A stretch of 64,000 nt of DNA from an uncultured Aquitalea sp. (lineage in GTDB: Bacteria; Pseudomonadota; Gammaproteobacteria; Burkholderiales; Chromobacteriaceae), in assembly GCF_945957525.1 (NCBI RefSeq), contig NZ_CAMFLA010000010.1, positions 62,001-126,000 of the forward strand. Direction: 5' to 3'. The position numbers were made by a program, and so were the translations under genes. Shown piece by piece: positions 27,925-37,939 of the stretch. The notes beneath the pieces are model-generated. The model made no database searches. It saw nothing but the letters and a program-made list of their open reading frames with translations, and had not been told where the DNA came from. Position 1 is the stretch's first letter, and each line of letters starts with the position of its first letter.

Positions 27925-28061
27925 ATGCTTCTCTCTATTCAGATTTCGTCAGCCGGTTGGTACCGGTCTTGCTCGCATGACAGGGCGGGATCGCCGCCCC
28001 TGTCATCCCTCCGGCCGCCGGCGACATGCACGGCGGCCCGCCCGGAGAGCCGGGCCGTGAT

Positions 28062-29843
28062 TCAGTCTTCCAACCACTTCGCGCCGCCCTCGGCAACGCT
28101 CAAGCGGCAGGTGTCGGCTTCGGCCGACTTGAGCGTCAGCTCGAAGGTTTTCAGTTCGTCCCGGCGGAAAGCATGCACGGTAATCTTGTCGCCAGCGCGG
28201 AAACGGGCCAGCGCCTTGTCGGGATCGACAGCCCTCAGACCATCGAAAGCAATGACGACATCGCCGCCCGACAGACCGGCATGTTGCGCCGCGCCGCCAT
28301 CCAGCACATTGACCAGACGCAGACCCAGCGCATCCGGCACAGTCTTTGCGCCCAGTGTCAGCCGCGGCTTTTTGCCGGCCTTCGGCACGCCTGTGCCGCC
28401 GCTGTCGGCGGCAGAGTCCGCCGTATCCCACTGCATGCTTACTTGCTGCTGGGCCAACAGTTCAACCAGAGGCAGATCCTGCGTTGAGCGCAACGCATTG
28501 TCGAAAAACGCTTGCAGATCCAGGCCGGTCACTTCCCCGGCGATGCGCTCCCACTCGTCCTCGGCCAAGCCTTGGCGATCTTTTGCCCACTTGGCGTACA
28601 GCGCGCGCATCACATCGTCCAGCGAGCGCTTGCCGTCACTTTCCCGACGGATGGTCAGGTCCAGCGCCAGCGCCGCCAGCGAACCCTTGGTGTAATAACT
28701 GACGATGCTGTTGGGGCTGTTCTCGTCCTGACGGTAGTACTTGATCCAGGCATCGAAGCTGGATTCCTCCAGCGTCTGCTTGAGACGACCCGCGCCGCGC
28801 TGGACGCCGGAAATCGTCTGCGCCAGCAGGCCCAGATAGCGTTGGGCATCGATGAGTCCGCAGCGCACCAGCGTCAGATCATCATAGTAAGAAGTGATGC
28901 CCTCGAAGGCCCACAGCAGGCGGGTGTAGCCTTCGCTGCGCAGGTCGTAGGGAGCGAACGCGGCCGGCTTGACGCTTTTTACATTCCAGCTATGGAAATA
29001 CTCGTGGCTGATCAGGCCCAGCAACTTCAGATAACCGTCACTGATGGCCTCCTCGCCCTCGGCCGGCAAATCATCCCGATTGGCCACCAGCGCGGTACTG
29101 GCGCGGTGCTCCAGCCCGCCATAAATATCCTTGCCCACATACAGCATGAAAACGTAACGGTCGAAAGGCGCAGGTTTGCCGAAGAACTTGATCTGGTATT
29201 CGCAAATGCGTTTGGTGTCGCGCGCCAGGCGCTTGAGGTCAGCCTTGAAACGGCCGGAGACAACGAATTCGTGCGGGATGCCGCAAGCCTTGAAACTGAT
29301 GCGCTCGAAACAGCCCAGCTCTACCGGGTGATCAAGCAGCTCGTCGTAATCCGCCGCGCGGTAACGCCCGAAGCCGCTCTTTTTCACCTCCGCCACGGGC
29401 AGGCTGGTAGCGACTTTCCAGTCGTCAAAGCGCTTGCCCTTGGGCGGCAGGATATCCACGCTGCAAGCACTGGATTCGTAGCCCTCCGCCGCCAGAAATA
29501 CAGAACTGGCATTGAAAAAGCCGCGATCCTCATCCAGATAAGCGCCGCGAACAGACAGATCGTATGCATAAACCTGATAGCTCAGACGCAACGGGCCCTT
29601 GCAGGAATCCGCCTGCCAGGTGTGCTTGTCCAGCTTTCGCACCCCCACTTCGCCCTCTGCGGAACGGGCGGAAACCGCCCCGATGTGGCGGGCGAATTCA
29701 CGAATCAGATAACTGCCTGGAATCCAGGCTGGAAGCGAAAACACCTGCCCCTTCTTGGCCGGCTTAGCCACTTCGACCACCACCTCGAACAGGTGGGCGG
29801 CGACGGAAACGGGGCGGATGCTGTAATGGACTGGCGCGATCAT
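28062..29843 (-). CDS. M61-family metallopeptidase with PDZ domain
   Basis: A 593-residue protein of the glycyl aminopeptidase (M61) family. The zinc motif HEYFH (His280, Glu281, His284) and the downstream Glu314 in AFEGITSYYDD mark the catalytic domain. An N-terminal beta-sandwich precedes it (about 1-165), and a PDZ domain follows near 485-580 (GLRLVNVLDGGAAQHAGLSGGDVVIAFDG). The ATG at 29843 is preferred to the in-frame GTG at 29888, whose ribosome site is too close. No signal peptide is seen, so it is probably cytoplasmic. It is divergent from the cbb3 oxidase operon. Confidence 0.9.
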   Translation of the reverse strand: MIAPVHYSIRPVSVAAHLFEVVVEVAKPAKKGQVFSLPAWIPGSYLIREFARHIGAVSARSAEGEVGVRKLDKHTWQADSCKGPLRLSYQVYAYDLSVRGAYLDEDRGFFNASSVFLAAEGYESSACSVDILPPKGKRFDDWKVATSLPVAEVKKSGFGRYRAADYDELLDHPVELGCFERISFKACGIPHEFVVSGRFKADLKRLARDTKRICEYQIKFFGKPAPFDRYVFMLYVGKDIYGGLEHRASTALVANRDDLPAEGEEAISDGYLKLLGLISHEYFHSWNVKSVKPAAFAPYDLRSEGYTRLLWAFEGITSYYDDLTLVRCGLIDAQRYLGLLAQTISGVQRGAGRLKQTLEESSFDAWIKYYRQDENSPNSIVSYYTKGSLAALALDLTIRRESDGKRSLDDVMRALYAKWAKDRQGLAEDEWERIAGEVTGLDLQAFFDNALRSTQDLPLVELLAQQQVSMQWDTADSAADSGGTGVPKAGKKPRLTLGAKTVPDALGLRLVNVLDGGAAQHAGLSGGDVVIAFDGLRAVDPDKALARFRAGDKITVHAFRRDELKTFELTLKSAEADTCRLSVAEGGAKWLED

Positions 29844-29920
29844 GGAAGTAGGCCTGCGGAAGATGGCGTAAACCTCAGATTTTATCACTCCAACCCGACT
29901 AGGGAAGCGCCGTTGTCGGT

Positions 29921-29961
29921 TTGATCCAAGTCAAGGGACTCGCCAAGCATGACAATATAAT
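29921..29961 (+). promoter_or_regulatory. FNR/ANR-type class II promoter of ccoNOQP
   Basis: TTGATCCAAGTCAA at 29921-29934 matches the FNR/ANR consensus TTGAT-N4-ATCAA with one change. A perfect TATAAT lies at 29956-29961. The dyad centre is about 31 bases from the centre of the -10, as in class II FNR activation (site at about -41.5). The predicted transcript starts near 29968, leaving a leader of about 330 bases. Control by low oxygen fits a cbb3 oxidase. Confidence 0.85.
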
Positions 29962-30300
29962 TCGCACTAAGCCGCATCAGGTTCACCAACCCTGGCGCGG
30001 CGCGCTTGAAATGACAGTCAAGGCAGACAAAAAAATCCCGCAGACATTCAGTGATCAACTGGCCGCTACTGGGCAATTGATTTAGAATGACCTGTTGAAT
30101 TGTGGGGAATTGCGTGTGCATCAAACCAGCCGGCCGGCACGATGGGGCGGGGTCTGGGCAGCACGGGTCAAACGCATCGGTCTCACCCGGGACCATCCCC
30201 GACGACTTGCAGCCAATTGATCAGGTTGGGGCGGTTGGCTGGGAAAACAAGTCACCCTGGTTTGTCACGTTCTGAGTTAGCAACCTTGGAGAAAACCTTA

Positions 30301-31728
30301 ATGGAAACGCAATCCACTTATAACTATAAGGTGGTGCGCCAGTTTGCCATCATGACCGTTGTATGGGGCATTGTAGGCATGCTGGTGGGCGTCATTATTG
30401 CGGCCCAGCTAGTGTGGCCAGAGCTCAATTTCGGGCCCTGGTTTCACTTTGGCCGCCTGCGCCCGCTGCACACCAACGCCGTGATCTTCGCCTTTGGCGG
30501 CTCTGGCCTGTTCGCCACGTCTTACTACGTGGTTCAACGCACCTGTAACGTCCGCCTCATCTCGGACAAACTGGCTGCTTTCACCTTCTGGATGTGGCAG
30601 CTGATCATCGTGCTGGCCGCCATCACCCTGCCGCTGGGCATCACCTTCGGCAAGGAATACGCCGAACTGGAATGGCCGATCAAGCTGATGATCGCCATCA
30701 CCTGGGTGGTGTATGCGATCGTGTTCTTCGGCACCATCGCCATTCGCAAGGTTAAGCACATCTATGTGGCCAACTGGTTCTACGGCGCCTTCATCCTGGC
30801 CGTGGCCCTGCTGCACATCGTGAACAGCGCCTTCATCCCGGTCAGCCTGACCAAGTCCTACTCCGTGTACGCCGGCGCAGTGGACGCCATGGTGCAATGG
30901 TGGTACGGCCACAACGCCGTGGGCTTCTTCCTGACCGCCGCCTTCCTGGGCATGATGTACTACTTCGTACCGAAGCAGGCTGGTCGTCCGGTGTACTCCT
31001 ACCGCCTGTCCGTCGTGCACTTCTGGGCCCTGATCTTCACCTACATGTGGGCTGGTCCTCACCACCTGCACTACACCGCCCTGCCTGACTGGACCCAGTC
31101 GCTCGGCATGGTGTTCTCCCTGATCCTGCTGGCTCCGAGCTGGGGCGGCATGATCAACGGCATCATGACCCTGTCCGGCGCCTGGCATAAGCTGCGCACC
31201 GACCCGGTGCTGAAGTTCCTGGTGGTGTCCCTGTCCTTCTACGGTATGTCCACCTTCGAAGGCCCGATGATGTCCATCAAAACCGTCAACGCCCTGTCGC
31301 ACTACACCGACTGGACCATCGGTCACGTACACTCCGGCGCTCTGGGTTGGGTAGGCTTCATCACCATCGGCTCCATGTACTATCTGCTCCCGCGTCTGTT
31401 CGGCCGCGACAGCATGCACAGCACCAAGCTGATCGAAGCCCACTTCTGGCTGGCTACCGTCGGCGTGGTTCTGTATATCGCCGCACTGTGGATTTCCGGC
31501 GTGACCCAAGGCCTGATGTGGCGCGCGCTGAACCCGGACGGCACCCTGACCTACGCTTTCGTTGAAGCGGTCAAGGCTACCTATCCGTACCACTTCGTAC
31601 GCTTCCTGGGTGGCTTCCTGTACCTGTCCGGCATGCTGCTGATGGCTTACAACACCTTCCGCACCGTTGCTGGCGGCAAGCCGGTTGACGCCAAGATCCC
31701 GGCCGTGAACGCATCGGCTCACGCTTGA
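30301..31728 (+). CDS. ccoN: cbb3-type cytochrome c oxidase subunit I
   Basis: A 475-residue inner-membrane catalytic subunit with heme b and the heme b3-CuB centre, reducing oxygen at high affinity. Twelve or more hydrophobic segments are visible. Histidine ligands occur in [34 protein letters not shown] and [14 protein letters not shown]. The start at 30301 is chosen for GGAGA at good spacing and the [15 protein letters not shown]-terminus. The longer frame from 30100 is not protein-like. It is first of the ccoNOQP operon under the FNR/ANR-type promoter. Confidence 0.97.
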   Translation: METQSTYNYKVVRQFAIMTVVWGIVGMLVGVIIAAQLVWPELNFGPWFHFGRLRPLHTNAVIFAFGGSGLFATSYYVVQRTCNVRLISDKLAAFTFWMWQLIIVLAAITLPLGITFGKEYAELEWPIKLMIAITWVVYAIVFFGTIAIRKVKHIYVANWFYGAFILAVALLHIVNSAFIPVSLTKSYSVYAGAVDAMVQWWYGHNAVGFFLTAAFLGMMYYFVPKQAGRPVYSYRLSVVHFWALIFTYMWAGPHHLHYTALPDWTQSLGMVFSLILLAPSWGGMINGIMTLSGAWHKLRTDPVLKFLVVSLSFYGMSTFEGPMMSIKTVNALSHYTDWTIGHVHSGALGWVGFITIGSMYYLLPRLFGRDSMHSTKLIEAHFWLATVGVVLYIAALWISGVTQGLMWRALNPDGTLTYAFVEAVKATYPYHFVRFLGGFLYLSGMLLMAYNTFRTVAGGKPVDAKIPAVNASAHA

Positions 31729-31747
31729 GCGGAAAGAGGTAGATAAC

Positions 31748-32362
<615 letters not shown>

Positions 32363-32365
32363 GTC

Positions 32366-32560
32366 ATGGACTGGGTAACTGTAGGGCGCTCCCTGTTTAC
32401 CGTGATGTGCTTCACCTTCTTTGTGCTGGTGTTGTTCATCGCCTACAGCAAGCGCTCGAAAAACCGGTACGACGAGGCGGCCAATGTGCCGTTCCTCGAC
32501 GACGACAAGGTGCAGGAGGCCGACAACCATGACGCGGCCTCTCACGGAGCAAAACAATGA
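32366..32560 (+). CDS. ccoQ: cbb3-type oxidase small subunit CcoQ/FixQ
   Basis: A 64-residue single-helix protein (helix about 8-27), followed by a basic KRSKNRYDEAANVPFLDDD segment typical of CcoQ. It stabilises the assembled oxidase. It lies between ccoO and ccoP; its stop overlaps the ccoP start. Confidence 0.9.
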   Translation: MDWVTVGRSLFTVMCFTFFVLVLFIAYSKRSKNRYDEAANVPFLDDDKVQEADNHDAASHGAKQ

Positions 32561-33471
32561 GTGATTTCGTAAGCGATTTCTGGAGCATCTGGATCACGGC
32601 CATCGTGATCGCAGGCATCGTGGGCCTGGCCCTGCTGCTGTTCACCCAATCCAAGACCACGGTCAAAAAGGGCGAACAAGTCGGCACTACCGGTCATGTC
32701 TGGGACGACAACCTCGAAGAGTACAACCATCCCCTGCCCCGCTGGTGGATGCTGATGTTCTTCATCACCCTGGCGTTTGGCGCTGTCTATCTGGTGCTGT
32801 ACCCGGGCCTGGGCAAGTGGCAAGGCATCCGCGGCTGGACCTCCGTGGGCCAGTACAAGGAAGAGCGCGCTCAAGCCGAAGCCAAGTACCAGCCGCTGTA
32901 CGACAAGTACCTGAAGCAGGATCTGAAGGCTGTTGCCGCTGACCCGCAAGCCAAGGAAATGGGCAAGCGCCTGTTCCAGACCTACTGCGTGCAGTGCCAC
33001 GGCTCCGATGCTCGCGGCGCCAAGGGCTTCCCGAACCTGACCGACAACGACTGGCTGTGGGGCGGCGATCCCAAGACCATCGAAACCACCATCGCTGGCG
33101 GCCGTCACGGCCAGATGCCGGCCTGGGGCGCCGCTTTTGGCGAAGAGAAGGTCAAGGATGTGGCCAACTACGTGATGTCCCTGTCCGGCAAGAAGCATGA
33201 CGCCGAACGCGCCGCTCGCGGCAAAGAGACTTTCACCACCGTGTGTTCGGCTTGTCACGGCCCGGACGGCAAGGGCAACCAGCAATTGGGCGCTCCCAAC
33301 CTGACCGACAACATCTGGCTGTATGGCGGTACTGAAAAGACCATCATCGAGACCATCACCAATGGTCGCAACAACCAGATGCCGGCATGGAAGGACTTCC
33401 TCGGCGACGGCAAGGTGCACGTTCTGGCCTCCTACGTCTGGGGTCTGTCCAACAACACCCAGGCTCAGTAA
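32557..33471 (+). CDS. ccoP: cbb3-type oxidase diheme cytochrome c subunit III
   Basis: A 304-residue protein with two N-terminal helices (about 10-30 and 64-84) and two periplasmic cytochrome c domains. The heme sites are CVQCH at 144-148 and CSACH at 230-234, each with a later Met ligand (GQMPAW, NQMPAW). It takes electrons from soluble cytochromes. The start overlaps the ccoQ stop. A terminator follows at 33484. Confidence 0.97.
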   Translation: MSDFVSDFWSIWITAIVIAGIVGLALLLFTQSKTTVKKGEQVGTTGHVWDDNLEEYNHPLPRWWMLMFFITLAFGAVYLVLYPGLGKWQGIRGWTSVGQYKEERAQAEAKYQPLYDKYLKQDLKAVAADPQAKEMGKRLFQTYCVQCHGSDARGAKGFPNLTDNDWLWGGDPKTIETTIAGGRHGQMPAWGAAFGEEKVKDVANYVMSLSGKKHDAERAARGKETFTTVCSACHGPDGKGNQQLGAPNLTDNIWLYGGTEKTIIETITNGRNNQMPAWKDFLGDGKVHVLASYVWGLSNNTQAQ

Positions 33472-33483
33472 GCCTTGTTAGAC

Positions 33484-33510
33484 ATACTGCCCGCCTTGTG
33501 CGGGCAGTAT
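33484..33510 (+). terminator. ccoNOQP terminator
   Basis: A perfect stem ATACTGCCCGC/GCGGGCAGTAT with a short loop, ending in a T-rich run, 13 bases past the ccoP stop. Confidence 0.85.
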
Positions 33511-33565
33511 TCTTTCCGCAATACAGTATATGTTTTGATATAATAAATTCTCAGCGAGATGCTTG

Positions 33566-33596
33566 CGTAAAGCTCATTTTCCGGGTGAGCTTTACG
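33566..33596. repeat. Perfect inverted repeat in the ccoG leader
   Basis: CGTAAAGCTCA and TGAGCTTTACG form an 11-base stem around a nine-base loop, ending 25 bases before the ccoG start. A TATAAT at 33539-33544 lies just upstream, so the hairpin would fall in the leader RNA. There is no T-run. It may be an operator or an RNA structure. Confidence 0.6.
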
Positions 33597-33621
33597 AAAT
33601 CCTCTTCATAGGGAACAAACC

Positions 33622-35076
33622 ATGTCCGATTCACTAAAAGAAATCAGCGTAAAGGTTGAGCACACTCCTCCCGACCCCAACAGGAACGGGCAAGACAAGG
33701 AGACTGTCTCTCTTTACGAAGCGCAGAAAAAGATCTACCCCCGCAGTGTCAAAGGGGTGTTCAACAACTGGCGCGTTCTTTTCGTGCTCGGCACTCAACT
33801 GGTGTTTCTTGGCCTGCCCTGGCTGACCTGGGGAGGCCGTCAGGCTGTGCATTTCGACCTCATCAGCCGTAAATTCTTCATTTTTGGCCTCACCATCTGG
33901 CCGCAAGACTTCGTCTATCTGGCCGCGCTTCTGATGAGCTGCGCATTCGGGCTGTTTGTCTGGACTACCATTGCCGGACGTCTCTGGTGCGGCTATTCCT
34001 GTCCACAAACGGTCTATACGGAAATCATGCTGTGGATCGAGCATTGGGTGGAAGGCGACCGCAACAAGCGGATCAAGCTCGACAAAGAACCGATGAGCCT
34101 GCGCAAGGCGCGCCTCAAGCTCACCAGTCACGGTCTGATGATCCTGTTCTCGCTGTGGACCGGTTTCTCGCTGGTGGGCTATTTCACCCCCATCCGCGAT
34201 CTGGTCCGGGCCATGCCCACCTTTGACTACGGTCCGTGGGAAAGCTTCTGGATGTTCTTCTACGCCGGCTTCACCTATCTGCTGGCTGGCTTCATGCGCG
34301 AGCAAGTATGCAAATACATGTGCCCGTACGCCCGTTTCCAGAGCGTGATGTTCGACGAAGACACACTGGTCATCTCCTATGACGAAAAGCGCGGCGAACC
34401 GCGCGGTGCGCGCAAAAAAGGCGCCGACTTCAAGGAAATGGGGCTGGGTTCCTGCGTCAACTGCGGTATTTGCGTGCAGGTATGTCCAGTAGGCATCGAC
34501 ATCCGCAATGGTCTGCAATACGAGTGCATCGGCTGTGCGGCCTGTATCGACGCCTGCGACGAGGTAATGGACAAGGTGGGCTACCCGCGCGGACTCATCC
34601 GTTACACCACAGAAGGCGCAATGGAAGGCAAGTATCCGGAAAAAGACATTCCGAAGCGTCTCAAGCGTCCACGCGTAGTGATGTACATGCTGGTGCTGAT
34701 GCTGGTGCTGGGGGCTGCCGCCACCTCCCTGGCGCTGCGCAAGCCTTTCAAGGTGGACATCATCCGCGATCGCGCCAGCCTGGTGCGGGAAACGGATGCC
34801 GGCTGGCTGGAAAACAGCTACACCATCAAAATCATCAATACCACGGAACGCGACCAGCAATTTAAAATCTCAGTCGAAGGCCTGCCCGACATCAAGCTTG
34901 CCGCCGACACCCGACAGGTCAAAGTGAAGGCCACGGAAACGGAGAGCGTCGGCGTCCGGGTGCAGGCCGATCCCCAGTACGCCACCAAGGGCAGCCATGA
35001 AATCCACTTCATCGTGGAAACCGTAGCCACCCCGCCCCTGCGCGTAGAAGAAAAATCCAGCTTCATCGGAGAGTAA
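33622..35076 (+). CDS. ccoG: CcoG/FixG cytochrome oxidase accessory protein (copper reductase)
   Basis: A 484-residue inner-membrane ferredoxin-like protein needed for cbb3 oxidase assembly. Work on the family assigns it a Cu(II)-reducing role. Several helices lie in 52-230. The motif LWCGYSCPQTVYTEI is near 122-135. Two 4Fe-4S sites are formed by Cys278, 281, 284, 288 and Cys302, 305, 308, 312. A C-terminal immunoglobulin-like domain follows (about 375-480). fixH follows three bases after the stop. Confidence 0.96.
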   Translation: MSDSLKEISVKVEHTPPDPNRNGQDKETVSLYEAQKKIYPRSVKGVFNNWRVLFVLGTQLVFLGLPWLTWGGRQAVHFDLISRKFFIFGLTIWPQDFVYLAALLMSCAFGLFVWTTIAGRLWCGYSCPQTVYTEIMLWIEHWVEGDRNKRIKLDKEPMSLRKARLKLTSHGLMILFSLWTGFSLVGYFTPIRDLVRAMPTFDYGPWESFWMFFYAGFTYLLAGFMREQVCKYMCPYARFQSVMFDEDTLVISYDEKRGEPRGARKKGADFKEMGLGSCVNCGICVQVCPVGIDIRNGLQYECIGCAACIDACDEVMDKVGYPRGLIRYTTEGAMEGKYPEKDIPKRLKRPRVVMYMLVLMLVLGAAATSLALRKPFKVDIIRDRASLVRETDAGWLENSYTIKIINTTERDQQFKISVEGLPDIKLAADTRQVKVKATETESVGVRVQADPQYATKGSHEIHFIVETVATPPLRVEEKSSFIGE

Positions 35077-35079
35077 GAC

Positions 35080-35607
35080 ATGCAGCATGCCCAGCACACG
35101 CCCCGCCCGTGGTACAAGGAGCCTTGGCCGTGGATCCTGATCAGCCTCCCCCTGACGGCGGTGATCGTCGGCATCTACTTCCTCAATATCGCCATCAAGA
35201 CTGATGACGGCTTGGTGGTGGACGATTACTACAACAAAGGCAAGGCCATCAATACCGAGCTGCGACGCGACAAGGCCGCAGCCGATCTGGGCATCACGGC
35301 ACAGGTGATGTTCGCCCCCGATGGCCGCACCGTCACCATCAACACCACCTCGACCAAGCCGCTGCCCGATACGCTCACCCTGCGCATCGTGCATCCGGCG
35401 CAGGACGATTTCGACGCTATTACCGAGGTGCACAAGTCCGCCGGCAATCAGTACACCGGCAGTTTGCCGAAGGGGCTGGCCAAGGCCAACCACTGGTATG
35501 TGCAACTGGAGGACAAAGCCAATCAGTGGCGCGTGCAAAGCGAGTGGAAGCCGGGGGATGGCCCGGTGGCGATGCTGGGCCGCCCCAAGCTGGAGCCGGT
35601 GAATTGA
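35080..35607 (+). CDS. fixH: FixH/CcoH family assembly protein
   Basis: A 175-residue protein with one helix near residues 16-37 and a periplasmic domain. The motif DDGLVVDDYYNKGKAIN (about 42-58) is the family signature. FixH proteins help assemble or supply copper to cbb3 oxidase. It is tightly placed behind ccoG and overlaps the start of the next lipoprotein gene. No CcoI copper ATPase or CcoS gene is found here, so those must lie elsewhere. Confidence 0.9.
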   Translation: MQHAQHTPRPWYKEPWPWILISLPLTAVIVGIYFLNIAIKTDDGLVVDDYYNKGKAINTELRRDKAAADLGITAQVMFAPDGRTVTINTTSTKPLPDTLTLRIVHPAQDDFDAITEVHKSAGNQYTGSLPKGLAKANHWYVQLEDKANQWRVQSEWKPGDGPVAMLGRPKLEPVN

Positions 35608-35999
35608 GCCCGCGTCGCCTGGCAGCGATATTGAGCATTGCAACCATCACCGGCCTTGCCGGTTGCGCCTCGCATGCTTACCAGCCTGGCTACGTCAATG
35701 GCACGGTATCGCTGCAACAGGCTTTGCCGCTGCCGCCGGCCACTACCACGGTGCGGGTGCGCCTGCTGGACGCCAGCGGCGATGTCAGCAGCCTGCTGGG
35801 CGAGCAGACGCTGGAAAAACCCGCCCGTTTCCCGCTGGCTTTCTCGCTGTGCTATGACAAGCAGGCCGTCAAGACCGGCGGTCGCTACGTGATCCAGTCG
35901 CAAGTGTATGTAGACGGTGAATTGCGCCTGCAAAACGCGCAGCCGGTGGAAGCCTTCAAGGCCGAGCATCCAGAAGTGAAAGTGGAGCTGATCCGCTGA
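35604..35999 (+). CDS. YbaY/YscW-like lipoprotein
   Basis: A 131-residue predicted lipoprotein. The TTG start at 35604 is chosen because it overlaps the fixH stop (TTGA) and begins a signal sequence with lipobox LAGC (Cys21). The remaining domain has the YbaY-type pattern: VNGTVSLQQALPLPP, VRVRLLDAS, LAFSLCYD and GGRYVIQSQVYVDGELRLQN. YbaY-like proteins are outer-membrane-associated; the exact role is not known. Sitting at the end of the ccoG-fixH unit may be chance. Confidence 0.78.
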   Translation: MSPRRLAAILSIATITGLAGCASHAYQPGYVNGTVSLQQALPLPPATTTVRVRLLDASGDVSSLLGEQTLEKPARFPLAFSLCYDKQAVKTGGRYVIQSQVYVDGELRLQNAQPVEAFKAEHPEVKVELIR

Positions 36000-36015
36000 T
36001 CATCCGTACAGGCAT

Positions 36016-36048
36016 AAAAAACGGGGCAGCCGCGCTGCCCCGTTTTTT
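36016..36048. terminator. Bidirectional terminator between the YbaY-like gene and tnaA
   Basis: The long perfect stem ACGGGGCAGC/GCTGCCCCGT lies between an A-run and a T-run, and serves both convergent genes. Confidence 0.92.
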
Positions 36049-36077
36049 ATTGCCGCCAGCAGCCGGCTATCCCGTCA

Positions 36078-37469
36078 TCAGGCTACCGGCCGCAAACGCG
36101 CAGTGAAATGGCGCAGGATGGGCGGTTCGTAATCAAAGGTCAGACCCTTGATCTCGCCGGCGCGACGTTTTACGTCGATCAGGCAATCGGCGATGTAGTC
36201 CATGTGGTCGTTGGTGTATACCCGGCGCGGGATGGTAAGACGCAATAGCTCCAGCGGCGACGGCTCCTGCTCGCCGGTTTGCGGATTGCGACCAAGCAGC
36301 AACGAACCGATCTCCACCCCGCGAATTCCCCCCTCCAGATACAGCTCGCAGGCTAGCGCGTGCGCCGGGAACTGTTCGGCCGGGATATGCGGAAGCAAGC
36401 GCTTGGCGTCGACAAACACCGCGTGGCCACCGGTAGGCGTCTGGATCGGCACGCCGCCTTCGCGCAAACGCTCGCCCAGATAAGCCACCTGACCGATGCG
36501 ATAGCTCAGATACGATGCGTCCAGCCCTTCTTTCAGCCCGATGGCCAGCGCCTCCATATCGCGCCCGGCCAAGCCGCCATAGGTGACAAAACCTTCCATC
36601 GGCACGCAGCGCACCTGCACCGCGCGGAACAGGTCCTCATCCTCGCGGAAACAGCACAGACCGCCGATATTCACCAGACCGTCCTTCTTGGCCGACATGG
36701 TCAGCATGTCGCCGTAGCTGAAGATTTCCATGACGATCTCGGCAATGCTGCTGCCGGCGTAATCCGGATCGCGCTCGCGGATGAACCAGGCGTTTTCGGC
36801 AAACCTTGCCGCATCGATGATCACCGGAATACCGTTTTCCCGCGCGATGCGACTGGCGGCGCGGATATTGGGCATGGACACCGGCTGACCGCCGGCGCTG
36901 TTGCAGGTTACCGTGACGATGAGGCCGGCCACATTGTGCGCGCCCTCCCGGCCAATCGCCGCTTCCAGCGCCTCCAGATCAAAATCGCCCTTCCAGTCGT
37001 AAGCCGTCTCGGTGTCCAGCGCCTTGGGCGTCAGCACATTGACGGCGCGGGCGCCGGCAATTTCCACGTGGGCCTTGGTGGTATCGAAATGGTAGTTGGA
37101 CAGAAACAGCGGCTTGTCGCCGCGGCAACGCTTTACCAACTCGGGGAACAGTATCTGTTCCGCGCCGCGCCCCTGGTGAGTCGGGATGGTGTGACGATAG
37201 CCGAACAACGCCTGCACCGTGTCGGCCAGGTGGTAGAAATTGCGGCTGCCCGCATAGGCCTCGTCACCCATCATCAGTCCGGCCCATTGGCGGTCGGACA
37301 TGGCGCCGGTGCCGCTGTCGGTCAGGAGGTCGATATAGACATCTTCGCCACGCAGCAGGAAGGGGTTCCAGCCGGCAGCCTGCAGAGCTTCGCGACGGTA
37401 TTCGGGGGTGGTCTGCTTGATGGGCTCAACCATTTTGATGCGGAACGGTTCGGGAATGCGACGTGCCAT
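36078..37469 (-). CDS. tnaA: Tryptophanase (tryptophan indole-lyase)
   Basis: A 463-residue PLP enzyme that splits tryptophan into indole, pyruvate and ammonia. The PLP lysine is in SAKKDGLVN (Lys262). Overall it mixes features of tryptophanase and tyrosine phenol-lyase: [19 protein letters not shown] and [16 protein letters not shown] are TPL-like. The specificity positions point to tryptophanase: FDTT at 128-131 has Asp where TPL has Thr124, and GVEIGS has Ile where TPL has Arg381. The ATG at 37469 has AGGAG six bases upstream. No tnaB permease follows. A tnaC-like leader ORF precedes it. Confidence 0.9.
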   Translation of the reverse strand: MARRIPEPFRIKMVEPIKQTTPEYRREALQAAGWNPFLLRGEDVYIDLLTDSGTGAMSDRQWAGLMMGDEAYAGSRNFYHLADTVQALFGYRHTIPTHQGRGAEQILFPELVKRCRGDKPLFLSNYHFDTTKAHVEIAGARAVNVLTPKALDTETAYDWKGDFDLEALEAAIGREGAHNVAGLIVTVTCNSAGGQPVSMPNIRAASRIARENGIPVIIDAARFAENAWFIRERDPDYAGSSIAEIVMEIFSYGDMLTMSAKKDGLVNIGGLCCFREDEDLFRAVQVRCVPMEGFVTYGGLAGRDMEALAIGLKEGLDASYLSYRIGQVAYLGERLREGGVPIQTPTGGHAVFVDAKRLLPHIPAEQFPAHALACELYLEGGIRGVEIGSLLLGRNPQTGEQEPSPLELLRLTIPRRVYTNDHMDYIADCLIDVKRRAGEIKGLTFDYEPPILRHFTARLRPVA

Positions 37470-37580
37470 GATGCTCTCCTTGCCCGGACGGGTAGCCGCC
37501 TGCGCGCGCAATGGGCGCGACAAGCGGCCCGGGTGCGGGCAGTGTCAATTCAATACTGGATGAAAACGAATGGAATGACG

Positions 37581-37598
37581 TTGGCCGAAGGCGGCCAA
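37581..37598. promoter_or_regulatory. Hairpin in the tnaC-tnaA spacer
   Basis: TTGGCCG/CGGCCAA with a four-base loop forms a compact hairpin between the leader ORF and tnaA. It contains one copy of the 11-mer GTTGGCCGAAG. It lacks a T-run, so if the system works like E. coli, termination would be Rho-dependent. Confidence 0.45.
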
Positions 37599-37605
37599 AG
37601 GGAGA

Positions 37606-37713
37606 TCAGGCGCGGGGGAAGTCGTACGCCAGTACGATATCAACGGTGAACCAGCTTTGGGGCAGGCTACCTAGGTTGGCAGCCGCCCGGTCCAAGCTTG
37701 CCAACGTGTTCAT
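37606..37713 (-). CDS. tnaC: TnaC-like tryptophan-sensing leader peptide (35 aa)
   Basis: An ATG at 37713 with GAGGTG upstream opens a 35-codon frame ending about 136 bases before tnaA. Its C-terminus, SWFTVDIVLAYDFPRA, keeps the E. coli TnaC arrest residues at identical spacing: Trp21-Phe22, Asp25 (+4 from Trp) and Pro33 (+12 from Trp), matching Trp12, Asp16 and Pro24. In E. coli, tryptophan stalls the ribosome at the end of tnaC and blocks Rho termination. Here two codons (Arg, Ala) follow the proline before the stop. Function is inferred from the residue spacing and position. Confidence 0.85.
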   Translation of the reverse strand: MNTLASLDRAAANLGSLPQSWFTVDIVLAYDFPRA

Positions 37714-37939
37714 GGGAAACACCTCAGAAAAATCTTGCCGGATGGCGGGAAGAAGATTAACCCCACTCCCCGCCGCCCCGCAAGCGGCGCATTGCGGCGG
37801 TGCCAGTTGGCGTGGCAAAGCGCCGACAAGCGGGCCTTGCCGCCTTGCGCGCAAGGCAGGCCGCCAGCGGATTCGCCACGATGCATAACCAGAGCCCCAA
37901 CACCCCGTGCCAGCCGCGCAAGACGGCGGGGCAGGCGCG

